Source of the DNA: Sciurus carolinensis
Taxonomy: Eukaryota > Chordata > Mammalia > Rodentia > Sciuridae
Length of the DNA: 64,000 nucleotides
Direction: 5' to 3'
Assembly (NCBI RefSeq): GCF_902686445.1
Contig: NW_025920103.1
Location: 4,138,783-4,202,782, forward strand
Below, piece by piece: positions 11,406-22,085 of the stretch. The notes below the pieces were generated by a model that made no database searches, had not been told where the DNA came from, and was given only the letters and a program-made list of their open reading frames with translations. Every line of letters begins with the position of its first letter. Position 1 is the stretch's first letter. The translations under genes were made by a program, and so were the position numbers.

Positions 11406-12666
11406 GTCTTATTTTAAAACTCATAGTCCTTATTGTGTTTATTATCTTATTAGATCAAATGAACTCCTTGTGTTTTTCCTTCCTCAACTAAAATAAAATA
11501 TATAGAAAGTATTTTTACCTTTTACTTGTTCTGCAACCCCTTTTCCTTACCTTTGCTGTCCTTTTTGTCCAATCCATTGTTTATGTTTCTCTTCCTTGAT
11601 CCCACCTGTTCCCTAACAAATGTTATATTATCTATTTTGAATTTTCTTGGCTTATTGTTGACTTTACTGACCTCTCATATCCATTCTGCTATGGCATTAA
11701 TTAGGTGTTATGATTTGTAACTTATATAAAAACGTGATAGGAATATTATTGTTGGTCATACTCCAGAGTAAATTAAATATTGGCAACAAAATTTATTTAC
11801 ATCACTAACAGGTTGATTTTTATTGTGATTGTGTTTCAGTAGGGGTAGACTGAGGTTTAGATGCAGGTGGTATTTGGTTGAGGATGGTAAGGGTGGGCTA
11901 AGATGCCAAAGAAATACTGTACCTGTCTGGGGATGGCTCCAGAAGGATGGTCCCTGGGGGCTAGTCACATGTGGAGACAGGGGTGGTGAATACAATGCAT
12001 GGTTCACTTAATATTATCCTGAGGACTGTCACTGGGGATTCACAGGGACTTCCATACAGTGTGTGGTGTGTGTATGTACATAAGATATGATTTTTGTGAC
12101 CTTGGCCAACCTGTGAGAGAACAGAAAAATGTGTAAGTTGTAAGAGCCTCCTTGGACTACTTCTATTTCCTGTTTGACCTCAGAATTCAAAATATCTATC
12201 TATGGTAAGTTCCATGCCCTTTTTCTCAGGGTAGGAATGGTTTTTCTTGAAGTGAAGTGGGTGTGCCAGATCATGGTCTTTAAGAACTATGAGGTCTGTG
12301 AGGGACTGAGTTCCTGCAAGAGCATCAGGGTGACTCATCCACATTATTTATGTGTCTAGCCCAGCTGGTTTAAGAGTCAGAGTTGACATTACATTCTTAA
12401 GAGTAATTTCTCTGGCTTTTTGATCTGACCAGCTTTCATTCAACTGACTTATGTATATGGGCTATTTGTTAATCTTAGTATTGTTGTATTTTTTTATAGC
12501 ATCGTATTCTTCATTGAGTAAAGATCTGTCATCCACTCCCAAGGTAGCTGGTAGTCTGCTTGTTTCTGATCTGTTTATTGCCAACTTGGCTGCCTTCTCT
12601 GCCATATAGTGGCATTGAAGGAAATGGAACATAACCCCTGGAAATACAGTTAAATGCTCTACTCAA
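11406..12666. other. Intergenic; holds a 30-bp copy of part of the MIR
   Basis: Unique sequence. The only structure seen is the exact 30-bp repeat at 12,087-12,116, listed separately. Confidence 0.45.
12087..12116 (+). repeat. Exact 30-bp duplicate of 11,269-11,298
   Basis: Begins TATGATTTTTGTGACCTTGG and is identical over 30 bp to the middle of the MIR at 11,269-11,298. The flanks differ immediately, so this is a small dispersed copy and not a second MIR. Confidence 0.9.
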
Positions 12667-12968
12667 GGATTTCACTTTTTTTTTTTTACTTATTTTTTAA
12701 TGCAACTCTTTTTTTTCTTTTTTTTATTGTAAACAAATGGGATACATGTTGTTTCTCTGTACATAGAGTAAAGGCATACCATTTGTGTAATCATAAATTT
12801 ACATAGGGTGATATTGGTTGATTCATTCTGTTATTTTTCCCCTTTCCCCCACCCCTCCCATCCCTCTTTTCCCTCTATACAGTCCTTCCTTCCCCCATTC
12901 TTGCCCCCTTCCCTAACCCTCACTCTAACCCTAAAACTAACCCCTCCCATGCCCCGGATTTCACTTTT
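12667..12968 (-). mobile_element. 5'-truncated young-type L1 tail insertion with telomere-like segment
   Basis: A 13-bp target-site duplication GGATTTCACTTTT flanks the insertion (12,667-12,679 and 12,956-12,968). On the minus strand it begins GGGGCATGGGAGGGGTTAG, continues through degenerate TTAGGG-like units (12,911-12,955 on the plus strand read CCCTAACCCT...), then the L1 3'UTR, and ends in an A-rich tail (T-rich on the plus strand, about 12,681-12,728). The 3'UTR matches the one at 49,516-49,733. It contains only the tail with no ORF2, and it stops just upstream of the telomere-like segment. Confidence 0.85.
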
Positions 12969-14904
12969 GAATTGCTTTTTTCTCATATTAAATTGCTTTT
13001 CATTTGCTCATATATAACCCATTCTTAGCAATCCTTTTTTTTTCTGTTTTACTTTTTGGCATATACTTTTCTAAAAATTTGAGCACTTAAAGAAATGACA
13101 GGTAGACATGTACCAGGGCTTTCAGAGAGAGAGAAAATAAATTTCTCTTTGCCCGATCAAATCGCTCAGAAGCGTTGGAGGACATGTGTTGCAGAATCAC
13201 AATTCTCTCTCCTTTGAAATAGTCCTGCCTTATTTGTTCAACCTAAACCGTTCCATTCTTTTGTGGTGTTTTAAGTAGCTCCAGATGATTCCTTCATGTA
13301 CATGGCCTTTGCCGTACTTTTCCTGCATCTGAGCTATAGGAGCTGGGCAGTCTACAGACCTGATTCCAGTTTCCAAACATCTTTCCTTTCCTTAAACTTA
13401 TGGTCTCCTCATATTTTTGCCTATTCCTTACTCTGAAGTTCTTATTTTATTCATATCTTCAATTCTATGGAGAAATCTGTAAGTAAAATGAAAATATGTA
13501 TTTTTACATTATATAGAGTAAGAACTCATGCTACTTTAAATTGATTTTGGGCATTTCAGAGTCACAGTTCCTTCTTTAAAATACTAGCCTTATTAAATAT
13601 TTCCCCCATATTGGTTCATCTATGAAAACTTAAAGATTGAGGAGGCATTTTGTCTAATTTTTGATCCTTACAATTAAGTCATCAGAACAAACTGAATCAA
13701 TCTGTGGATTTGTAAATAGCAGTCAAATATCTTATATTTTAAGTGACTTGTCTGTTTAAGTCATACTAATTATGTCCATTTCAGCATTAGTCATACTTGA
13801 GATATAGAATGTGTTCAATTTATCTTTGTTAGAAAATAAAATAAGATTTGTTATATATCTTTTATTACATAGAATGAGAGCAAACTTTACAAATAGCATT
13901 AAGCTTGGCCAAAAAATATTGAATAATTTTTGGCTCACAATAATAGTGCATGGATAATTTCAGGAAAAATGTGGCTCTCAAAAAAGTTAGCTAATGACCA
14001 TGCAATCTTAATTTAAACCATATTTTTGATAAAAAATTGAATGTTGCCTGTATACTTTGATGGAGGCAATCATGAAGCTCTTGAAGTTTTTTTTTTTCCC
14101 TGAAATTTAAGTTTTGCTAATGTAGCATAGAATGCAGGTATATCTTGCTGCCCTCAAATTTATTTCAGGACTTATCAGCTGAGGTTCTTGAAATGAAAAC
14201 TATTAAGTGTATTATTCACAAACGAGAAGGCAATCTTTTTCAAACTAAAAATTCTTTAAAGATCTAGAAACAAAATGACAATATGAAACTTTTGAAAAAA
14301 TTATGTAGATGCCTTAATATCAAAGTACAAATGAATTAGAAACTTTTCTTTGATTTTCCTTGGTCATTTAATTTGAGTTGATTTATTCAGAGCACATAAG
14401 GTTTCTTAGATCTCAATTCTGGGGCAGAGTCCTGGGTGGCTTTCCTGTAAGCAGTGAGCTTTGACTTGTTGCTTTGGCCCTGGAGTCTGAACCAAGAATG
14501 TCAAACAGGTTGGAATGCATCATAACCTGTCTTCCTATTGTAAGGATAACTCAAGGCAGTATTTCAATTGGGTGGTAGTAGATCAGTTAATAATTATTTC
14601 AATGAATGACAGATCATGTCTTTAAAAAAAAAACACATTTAAAGGCACTATAAACTTCTTGCAGTATTTGAAGTTATTTTCCAAAGAAACATTCTTTGTG
14701 TTGTGACACAATAACTTTTTAAAACCTAAGCTTTAATAAAATTAAGGTAGCTATATTTTTTGACTACTTTGTATACAAACTCATGGAATTTGAAGGACAA
14801 CCTGTAGCAGAATGTACATACAGTGGTCTTGCATCTACCTTTGGCTCTCTAGCCTTTTTGCTGCTTCCACCTCATCCAATTGTTTTTACTAGCTTCTTTC
14901 TCTT
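12969..14904. other. Intergenic, nothing recognised
   Basis: AT-rich unique sequence without coding or RNA signals. Confidence 0.45.
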
Positions 14905-15220
14905 TGAAAAGTTTTTATTGAGATACAGTTCACATAATATAAAATGAATAAACAGTTCAGTAGCATCTATTTCATTCATGATGCAGTATCTACCTGTCTA
15001 GTTCCAGAACATACATCACCACTTCTCAGAAACCCCTATGCCCATTAAACAGTCCTTCCTTAGTTTCCTGTCCCCCAGTCCCAACCCCCTCTAACTTGTA
15101 GTATTTTTCTATGGACTTACTTATTCTTAACATTTCATATAAGTGAAATGATAAGACTTTTTGTGTCTGTCTCTTTTTATGTGGCATAATGTTTTGGAGG
15201 ATTGTTATTGTTATGGCATG
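14905..15220 (-). mobile_element. Old L1 (L1M-type) 3' end, minus strand
   Basis: Antisense L1M pattern: 'tttttattgagatacagttc', 'agttccagaacatacatcac', 'aacatttcatataagtgaaa' and 'tatgtggcataatgttttgg' in the correct order. Diverged and 5' truncated. Confidence 0.75.
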
Positions 15221-15479
15221 TTTGACTCTGCACAATTGAGCAGGGGAGTGTTGTAAACTACCTGACAGTGCAGCAAGCTCCCTCCTCCACATACTGGGCC
15301 TTGCCAAAAACTTACAGATCTATTAATGAAATTGTTTAAAGCAATCTCTGTCCAATCATTAAGCGGGTGCTAAGCCAACTGATTAGGAACTTAAGAGACT
15401 AAAGGTACACAGCATTCATATTTAATAGATGTTGTAGGAAGACAATCTGAAAATAGGACCAACATAAAAATTAATACTG

Positions 15480-15790
15480 GGTAGATTAGGAAACCCAACT
15501 TCCAAAGTTACCATGTTACATCAATTAAATGTTCAATTTTCAACAAGTATATTTGAGATATGCAAAAGAAAAAAAAAAGGCAGACCTACACCAGTGAAGA
15601 AAAAGCAGTCAATAGAAACTGCATACAAGGAAGTTCACCTTCTGGATTTCCTAGACAAAAACTTAAAATTGCTATTATAAGTTTATTTTAAAAGGAAAAG
15701 AAACAATTTCTAAAGAATAAGGAAAACCAAGGAAATCACATCTTGCTAACAGAATATTAATTAAAAGAACCAAGACAGATGTTGCCTATG
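15480..15790 (+). mobile_element. Old L1M fragment, ORF1 region, plus strand
   Basis: Contains 'aaatgttcaattttcaacaa', GCAGTCAATAGAAACTGCAT and 'ctagacaaaaacttaaaatt' in the order seen in the ORF1 5' region of ancient L1M elements. No frame remains. It lies near the minus-strand L1M piece but in opposite orientation. Confidence 0.55.
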
Positions 15791-17401
15791 GAATTTGCAT
15801 GCTAGCACTGAGTAGATGTATTAAGCATATGATTCCAAGTGGATGATATTCCCAGGACTGCCTGCCTCATCCTGACAATCACACTGCTTAGCCTCCCACC
15901 TCCAGAGGAGGGGAACATAGGCCCACCACAAGCTCTAGAGAAACCAACTGAATCTGATTAAAGCAAGATTGGTTTTGTTATTTGTAGATTGAGAGAAAAA
16001 AACTTAGATAAGTTTAGATAGCCAAGGATGAAGTAATTTTCCCATGTGAAGACAAATGATAAAAATGAAAATATCCCTGTAATATTTGCTATTAACTAAG
16101 TTGCTTCTCAACATCACTTCCAATCAATATACTCATTCTACACAGTAGGTGAAGATGTTTTGTTCTATGTGGAACAGAACATAAAAGATATTCTGGTCAC
16201 CATGCCTACATTCCAAGACATTAATGACTTGAGTTGTTTCACAAGTCCTGCCCCATGATGCTTTGTTGCAACCATGGGGACAGAATGAAATGTTTTCCTT
16301 TGTTCCTGCAGTGGAATTATATTTCATTGAGTGTATACCTATGCATTTCAGTACCTCAATTAAACAAATTATGTAGATATGCTGCCAGGATTAATTAGTG
16401 TTTGCATCTTGGGCTCTCTGAACATGTCCCAAGGACAAATCAGAGAAACATACTGACAATCAGAAAATGAAATAATAATTCTTTGTGCTGAACAAAAAGG
16501 TACTATGTGAATACAAATAATTATTATGGAGAAAGAACTGATGCAAATGCTGTAAATATGAATTGTTTACAGTAAAAACTTATTATATAAAATCTTCCTG
16601 TGTCTGTCCTCGGAATTTTAAAAATTTCTACCTTATTAAATTCCAAATAATATGGCAATTATTCACTATCGGGTGCCAAAACATATTCTTATCATCGATA
16701 CTTGTTTTTAAATACCTTTGCTCTCAATTGTTCATAGCAATTTGAAAGCTGGCATTTTCCTCATCCCCTACTGTCAAAACAAACAAATAACTGGAGTTGA
16801 ATAGTTTATTATTCCACCTACTTCTAAAACCAACTGGAGTTTTGTGTAGTCATTCCTAACAAATACTCCTTTCTTCACCACTCCATCTTAAAAATAGAAC
16901 TACCAGGAGCTTTTCCTCCATGGGGATTTCCTTCTGTTTCTTCCTAAATCTATAAATCTCATTCATTCCATTCATCTGAACATGCCATCTTAGAATTTGT
17001 ATTCCTGGAGTTTCTATCATTGTCATGTAAGTGAGATGAGATAATGACTAAGTGGTAAAATAATTATCCACTTAAAACACCCAGTAAGATGCTAGTTACA
17101 GTGGATCTCCACCACCAGGCAAATTAAAATAAATACTGTGTTTAGCTCCAAAGCAACACTACAACAACATAAGCAAATAGAAGAAGCATCTATCTGAAAA
17201 CTAGTCAGAAGCTATCAACTAGCTTCCTTGAATTTTGTCACGATGGCAGAGTGATGGTGTCATAGGTCATGACATGACTCTGTGGCCACATCTTCAGTAG
17301 TGCCTTCTCACATGGGATCTGGGCTTGGTCATGTAACTTGACTTGGGGACTCTGTAGCAAACTTGACACATCAGAAGCTTGCAAAATCACTTGTTCATGT
17401 T
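15791..17401. other. Intergenic, nothing recognised
   Basis: AT-rich unique sequence. Confidence 0.45.
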
Positions 17402-17494
17402 ATGGGGTTGTAGCTCCATGGTAGAGTGCTTGCCTAACGTGTGAGGCACAGGGTTCAATTCTCAGAACCACATATAAATAAACTAAAGGTCCAT

Positions 17495-17547
<53 letters not shown>
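17402..17547 (+). mobile_element. ID SINE with (AT)n tail
   Basis: GGGGTTGTAGCTCCATGGTA (A box), 'agagtgcttgcctaacgtgt', GGTTCAATTCTCAGAACCAC (B box), then ATAAATAAA and a long pure (AT)n run at about 17,502-17,547. The tail has become a microsatellite. Confidence 0.9.
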
Positions 17548-17548
<1 letters not shown>

Positions 17549-19155
17549 CATTATAAAAAGCACTTGTTCACATTTTATTCTCCCCCCAAAAGCATGCCCC
17601 TGTGACATGTAGAAGAGAAATGAGTGCCCCATCTAAGCCAGTCTCTGTCATCATGTCATTAATGTCCAAAGATATATGATCAGCAGAATCACTCAGCAAA
17701 CCCATAAACTTGTGATAAATAACAAGTTAGTCTTTAAAGTCACTAAATTCAGAGTGCTTTGTTACACTTTGTTATAACTGACATACCACTCAATGGAAGA
17801 CTAGAAAATATAAATTGAGAAGAAAAATTATCAAAAAAGTGACCCTGATGTTCATCTGGGGTCTTAAGACTAATGCTGAATTTCCCAGATTGATGGCAGA
17901 GACATGAGAAGACTCAGTTTTGGAACCAAGGGAAATCTTTGAGGCAAGTACTTGGTGGCCTAAGGAATCTGATGTCTAAGTTACCAGGATTTGGTAGGAG
18001 TAACTGCCAGCAGACCTGAGTACATGCACATTCTCTTCATTCAATCTGAGCCTCTTGCATTTCACCACCTTTGTATTTGATTGTTATAAACAGTTTCCTG
18101 GAAGGAATGTGAAATTTAATTTTGTGTGTAAGGAAAACTGACTGAAGGTCTGGAAACCCAGGCAAAACTCAAACACCACTGGCTTCCCTCCCAGAGAAAA
18201 AAGGCTCCTTGTCATGACTTCTCTGCTTCTAGGACACTTAATCTTCCAATGACCTGTTCCCATTGGCACCAGTACACTCTATTCCTTACTATATTCTTCT
18301 CATTAACGTCTTTATTACCCTCCATGTCATACTCTCCTGTCAATTCCCAAACTGCTCTTACAGATGACCTCATAAGATTCAAAGTATTGGCAAAAGTTCA
18401 CCCTTTTCATTGGCTTCATACTGCAGCTCCTACCCTTGATAGAACTAGAAAAAGCAGCCTGGTGACTCAGCTGTCAGATTTCTAACACCACAGGTGAGTA
18501 TGGACACTAAGTAGTTCCTCACTACCATGTGCACAATTTTAATATGTAGTTATGCATAGAGCTCAAACATCCCACCTACCTCCTAGGTGGTGAGACCATT
18601 TGTCTTTGCTCCAGGTGTTCTACAGGGCAGCTTTCTCTCCGAGGAATATTCATCTGCAGTGCTCTTAAGCTGTGTGCATTGTTCATCATGAGGACATAGA
18701 TTTCAATCTAGGGGCCATCAAATCTATTCTGATTTAAGCACTAAATAAAGACTGAAAAAATAATGACATAATGCAACACAGACACATACACAGGTGCTGC
18801 TGTCTTTCAAATGTGGTTAACAAAATAGAAATCATGTTAAAATATTACTAAACCCACAGCCACTGTGTGTGTGTGTGTGCATGAGTGTGTGTGTAATAGC
18901 ACCACTATGTATATTCTTAATTATTGCATAACAACAGCTCAAAACAATTATGTCAGACTCCTTGCAAATTCTCATCTTCACATTTAAATAGGCTGGGTGG
19001 AAAATTGTCCTGGATCATTAAGCTCCTACTTAGGTCAAATTAGTGCCACTTTCTCTTGGGTTGTCTAGCTAAATTAAATGTACAACATGTCTCAAGGTAT
19101 AGAGGAAGGTGCCCCAGTTAAGATCTAGAGGGAATGTAGCCAACAAAGTTTGTCA
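17548..19155. other. Intergenic with a (GT)n microsatellite
   Basis: Unique sequence. An interrupted (GT)n lies at about 18,864-18,893. No gene recognised. Confidence 0.5.
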
Positions 19156-19325
19156 ACAATGGCACTGTTGACATTTGGGGTTAGACAATTCATTGGTACG
19201 GGGGATGCTTGTAGGATACTTGGCAGCACTGCTGGTCTTGATTCACAAGATGCCAGGAATAATCCCCTACCCCTACCAAGCTGTGACAATAAAACATGTG
19301 TCCAGACATTGTCAAGTATTCACAA
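19156..19325 (-). mobile_element. MER20-type hAT DNA transposon fragment, minus strand
   Basis: Antisense pattern 'ggcactgttgacatttgggg', 'gtaggatacttggcagcact', 'cacaagatgccaggaataat', 'gtccagacattgtcaa' follows the order of the non-autonomous hAT-Charlie element MER20. Old and diverged. Confidence 0.65.
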
Positions 19326-19719
19326 AGAGGTAAGCCTCCTCACAGATCTGAAAAGAGCAACATAGGGGGGCTCCATCAACACAGCCTGAATACTGCACAT
19401 CCTTGGGTAGGTCTTTTTTATTTGGGCTGAGATAACTCAAAACCTACATATGTAAATGTTAACTTCATCTCAGATAAAACAAAGCAATGAATGCTTTCCT
19501 AAGGTAAATAATAGCTAATGTCATTGAATTTTTTATTGAAACTTTAATTAATGCCCCAAAGTTTGAAGCCTGACAAAACCAGTAGAAACATCATCTTGGA
19601 AAGGGCACAGTTGTCTACAAGATTAAATTGCAGATTCCATGATATCTATGGCCAGCATCAAAAACCAGCATAATGAGATGCTACTGGCATCCTGTATTCT
19701 CCCTAAAGTTGCTTTTCTA
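19326..19719. other. Intergenic, nothing recognised
   Basis: Unique sequence between a MER20 fragment and the SINE that borders the tandem array. Confidence 0.5.
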
Positions 19720-19846
19720 ATTTTTTAAAAAATATTTTTAGTTGTAGATGAATACTATACTTTTATTTATTTTATGTGGTGCTGAGAATGGAACCTCATG
19801 CCTAATACATGCTATGCAAGAGTTCTACTGTCAAGCTACAACCCTA
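19720..19846 (-). mobile_element. ID SINE bordering the tandem array, minus strand
   Basis: Reverse complement reads TAGGGTTGTAGCTTGACAGT ... GGTTCCATTCTCAGCACCAC ... ATAAAATAAATAAAAG with the squirrel-type tail ending in AACTAAAAATATTTTTT. Its 5' end (right side on this strand) lies within about 10 bp of the first CAGAG unit, so it forms the left edge of the array. Confidence 0.85.
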
Positions 19847-19852
19847 TATCTA

Positions 19853-22055
19853 AGGTCAGAGCACAGAGCCCAGAGCCCAGACATATAGTACAGGGAGAGA
19901 GACCAGAGCCAGAGCCCAGAGAACAGAGCAGAGAGCACAGAGCCAGAGAAGAGAGACAGTGCACAAATCCCAGACACAGAATCCAGAGACAGAAATCAGA
20001 GCCAGAACACAGAGTACAGAGCACAGAACCTGAGCACAGAGTCCAGACCCAGAGTACAGAGACAGAGCATACGGCCAGAGCTCAGAGCACAAAGCACAGA
20101 TCCAGGGTACAGAGCCACAACCCAGAGACACAGCCCAGAATCAGAGACCCAAGCACAGAGCACCAGAGCTAGAGAAGTGATACAGAGCCTAGAGCCCAGA
20201 CCCAGAACAGTGACAGAGAGCAGAGCCAGAGCACAGAGCACAGAGCCAGAACACAGAGCCCAGAGCCAGAGACCAGAGCACAGCGTACAGAGCCCTCAGC
20301 AGAGTCAGAGCAGAGAGCAGAGAGAACAGAGACACAGCCCCAGGCACAGAGCCCAGACCAGAGAATTCAGAGCACAGAGCCCAGAGCAAAGAGCCAGAGC
20401 ACAGAACAAAGATCACAGAGTAGGAACACAGACTGCAGAGCACAGAGTACAGAACCAGAGCACAGAAGAAAGAGTACAGAGACAGAGCACAAAGCAGAGA
20501 GCCCAGACACAGAGTACAGAGCAAAGAACACAGAGCACAGAACCAGAAGTCAGAGCATAGGGACAGAACAGAGACACCAGAGTCCAGAGCCAGAACACAG
20601 AGCACAGAGCACATAGCACAGAGCCAGATCCCAGAACCCAGATACAGAATACAGACAGAACAAAGAGCCCAGATCCTAGAGCTCAGAGCACAGAGCACAG
20701 AGCCAGAGCACAGAGCCAGAGCACAGAACCCAGATAAAGAATACAGACACAGAACACAGAACCCACAGCCCAGAGCTTAGAGCACAGAGCACAGAGACCA
20801 GAGCACAAAGAAGAGAGCCCAGAGCCCAAACCCAGAGTACAGAACTCAGAGCCAAAGTCAGAGTATAGAGACAAGCACAGAGCATAGAGCCAGAGTATAG
20901 AGCCAGAGTCCAGAGTCAAGATAGAGTACAGAGACAGAACATAGAACCCACAGCACAGACCTCTGAGCACAGAGCACAGAGCACAGGGCACTTAGCCAGA
21001 GCCCAGAGCACAAGCACAGAGCTCAGACCCAGATTACAGAGAAAAAGCATAGAGCCCAGACCCAAAGTACAGAGACAGAGCAGAGAGCAGAGAGCCCAGA
21101 GCCCAGAGCAGAGAGCATAGAGCCAGAGCACAGAGACCAAAGACCAGAGCACAGAGCAGTGAGTGAAGAGCACAGAGGATAGACCACAGAGCTCATAGTA
21201 TAGAACCCTGAGCATACAGCACAGAGCACAGAGCCCAGTGCACAAATCAATGAGCCCAGAGCCCAGAGCACAGAGACCAAAGCACAGAGAACACACCCAG
21301 AGCCCCAGAGTGCAGAGACCAGAGCACAAAGTACAGAGCCAGAGCACATAGCCAGATCCCAGAGCACAAACCCACTGTACAGAGACAGAACCCAGAACCC
21401 AGAGACTAGAGTACAGAGCCTAGAGCACAGAGCACAGAGACAGAGCAGAGATACCAGAGCACAGAGCATAGAGCCAGAGTACAGAGATATAACACAGAGC
21501 CCAGAGCCAAGAATACAGACACAGAGCACAGATAAGATACCAGAGCCCAGAGAACAAAGCCCAGAGCCCAGACCATGTGTAGAGAGACAGAACACAGAGA
21601 CCACAGCACAGAGTACAGAGCACAGAGCCCAGAACAAGTGTAGAGAAAGAACACAGAGTCCAGAGCCTAGATCTCAGAGCACAGGGAACATAGAGCACAG
21701 CACAGAGCCCAGAGCACACAGCTCAGAGCCCAGAGACCACAGACCATAGCACAGAGCACAGAGCACAGACCATAGAGAGCAGAGCAGACAGCACAGAGCT
21801 CAGAGCATAGATCCAGAGTACAGAGGCTGAACACAGAGCCCACATCCCATAGCTCACAGCACAGAGCACAGAGAAGAGAAGGAGAGCCTAGAGCCAGAGC
21901 AAAGTGTGCAGAGTGCACAGCACAGTGCCAGAACTCAGAACACAGAGCACAGAGCCAGGGCCAAGAGCCCAGAGCACAGAGTGCAGAGCCAGAGCATGGA
22001 GCAGAGAGCCAGAGCACAGAGTTAGAGCCCAGAGCACACAGTGCAGAGCACAAAG
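19853..22055 (+). repeat. Array block A (CAGAG on plus strand)
   Basis: CAGAGC-type units read on the plus strand. Contains reverse-complement copies of the higher-order phrases, for example 'cagtgcacaaatcaatgagc' near 21,238 and the 'gagcccacatcccatagctc' phrase near 21,835. Confidence 0.95.
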
Positions 22056-22085
22056 TAAGTTCACATAGCCAGCACGCTATGGCTG
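22056..22085. other. Array junction A/B with non-repeat filler
   Basis: About 30 bp that do not follow the repeat code ('aagttcacatagccagcacg' then 'ctatggctgtag') separate plus-type from minus-type units. AGCCA and TGGCT make a short inverted pair. Confidence 0.8.

Noticed and set aside
19798..20172. Array block as an expanded coding minisatellite of a secreted or mucin-like gene
   Set aside because: No signal peptide, no flanking exon with similarity, and the orientation flips would break any single reading frame.
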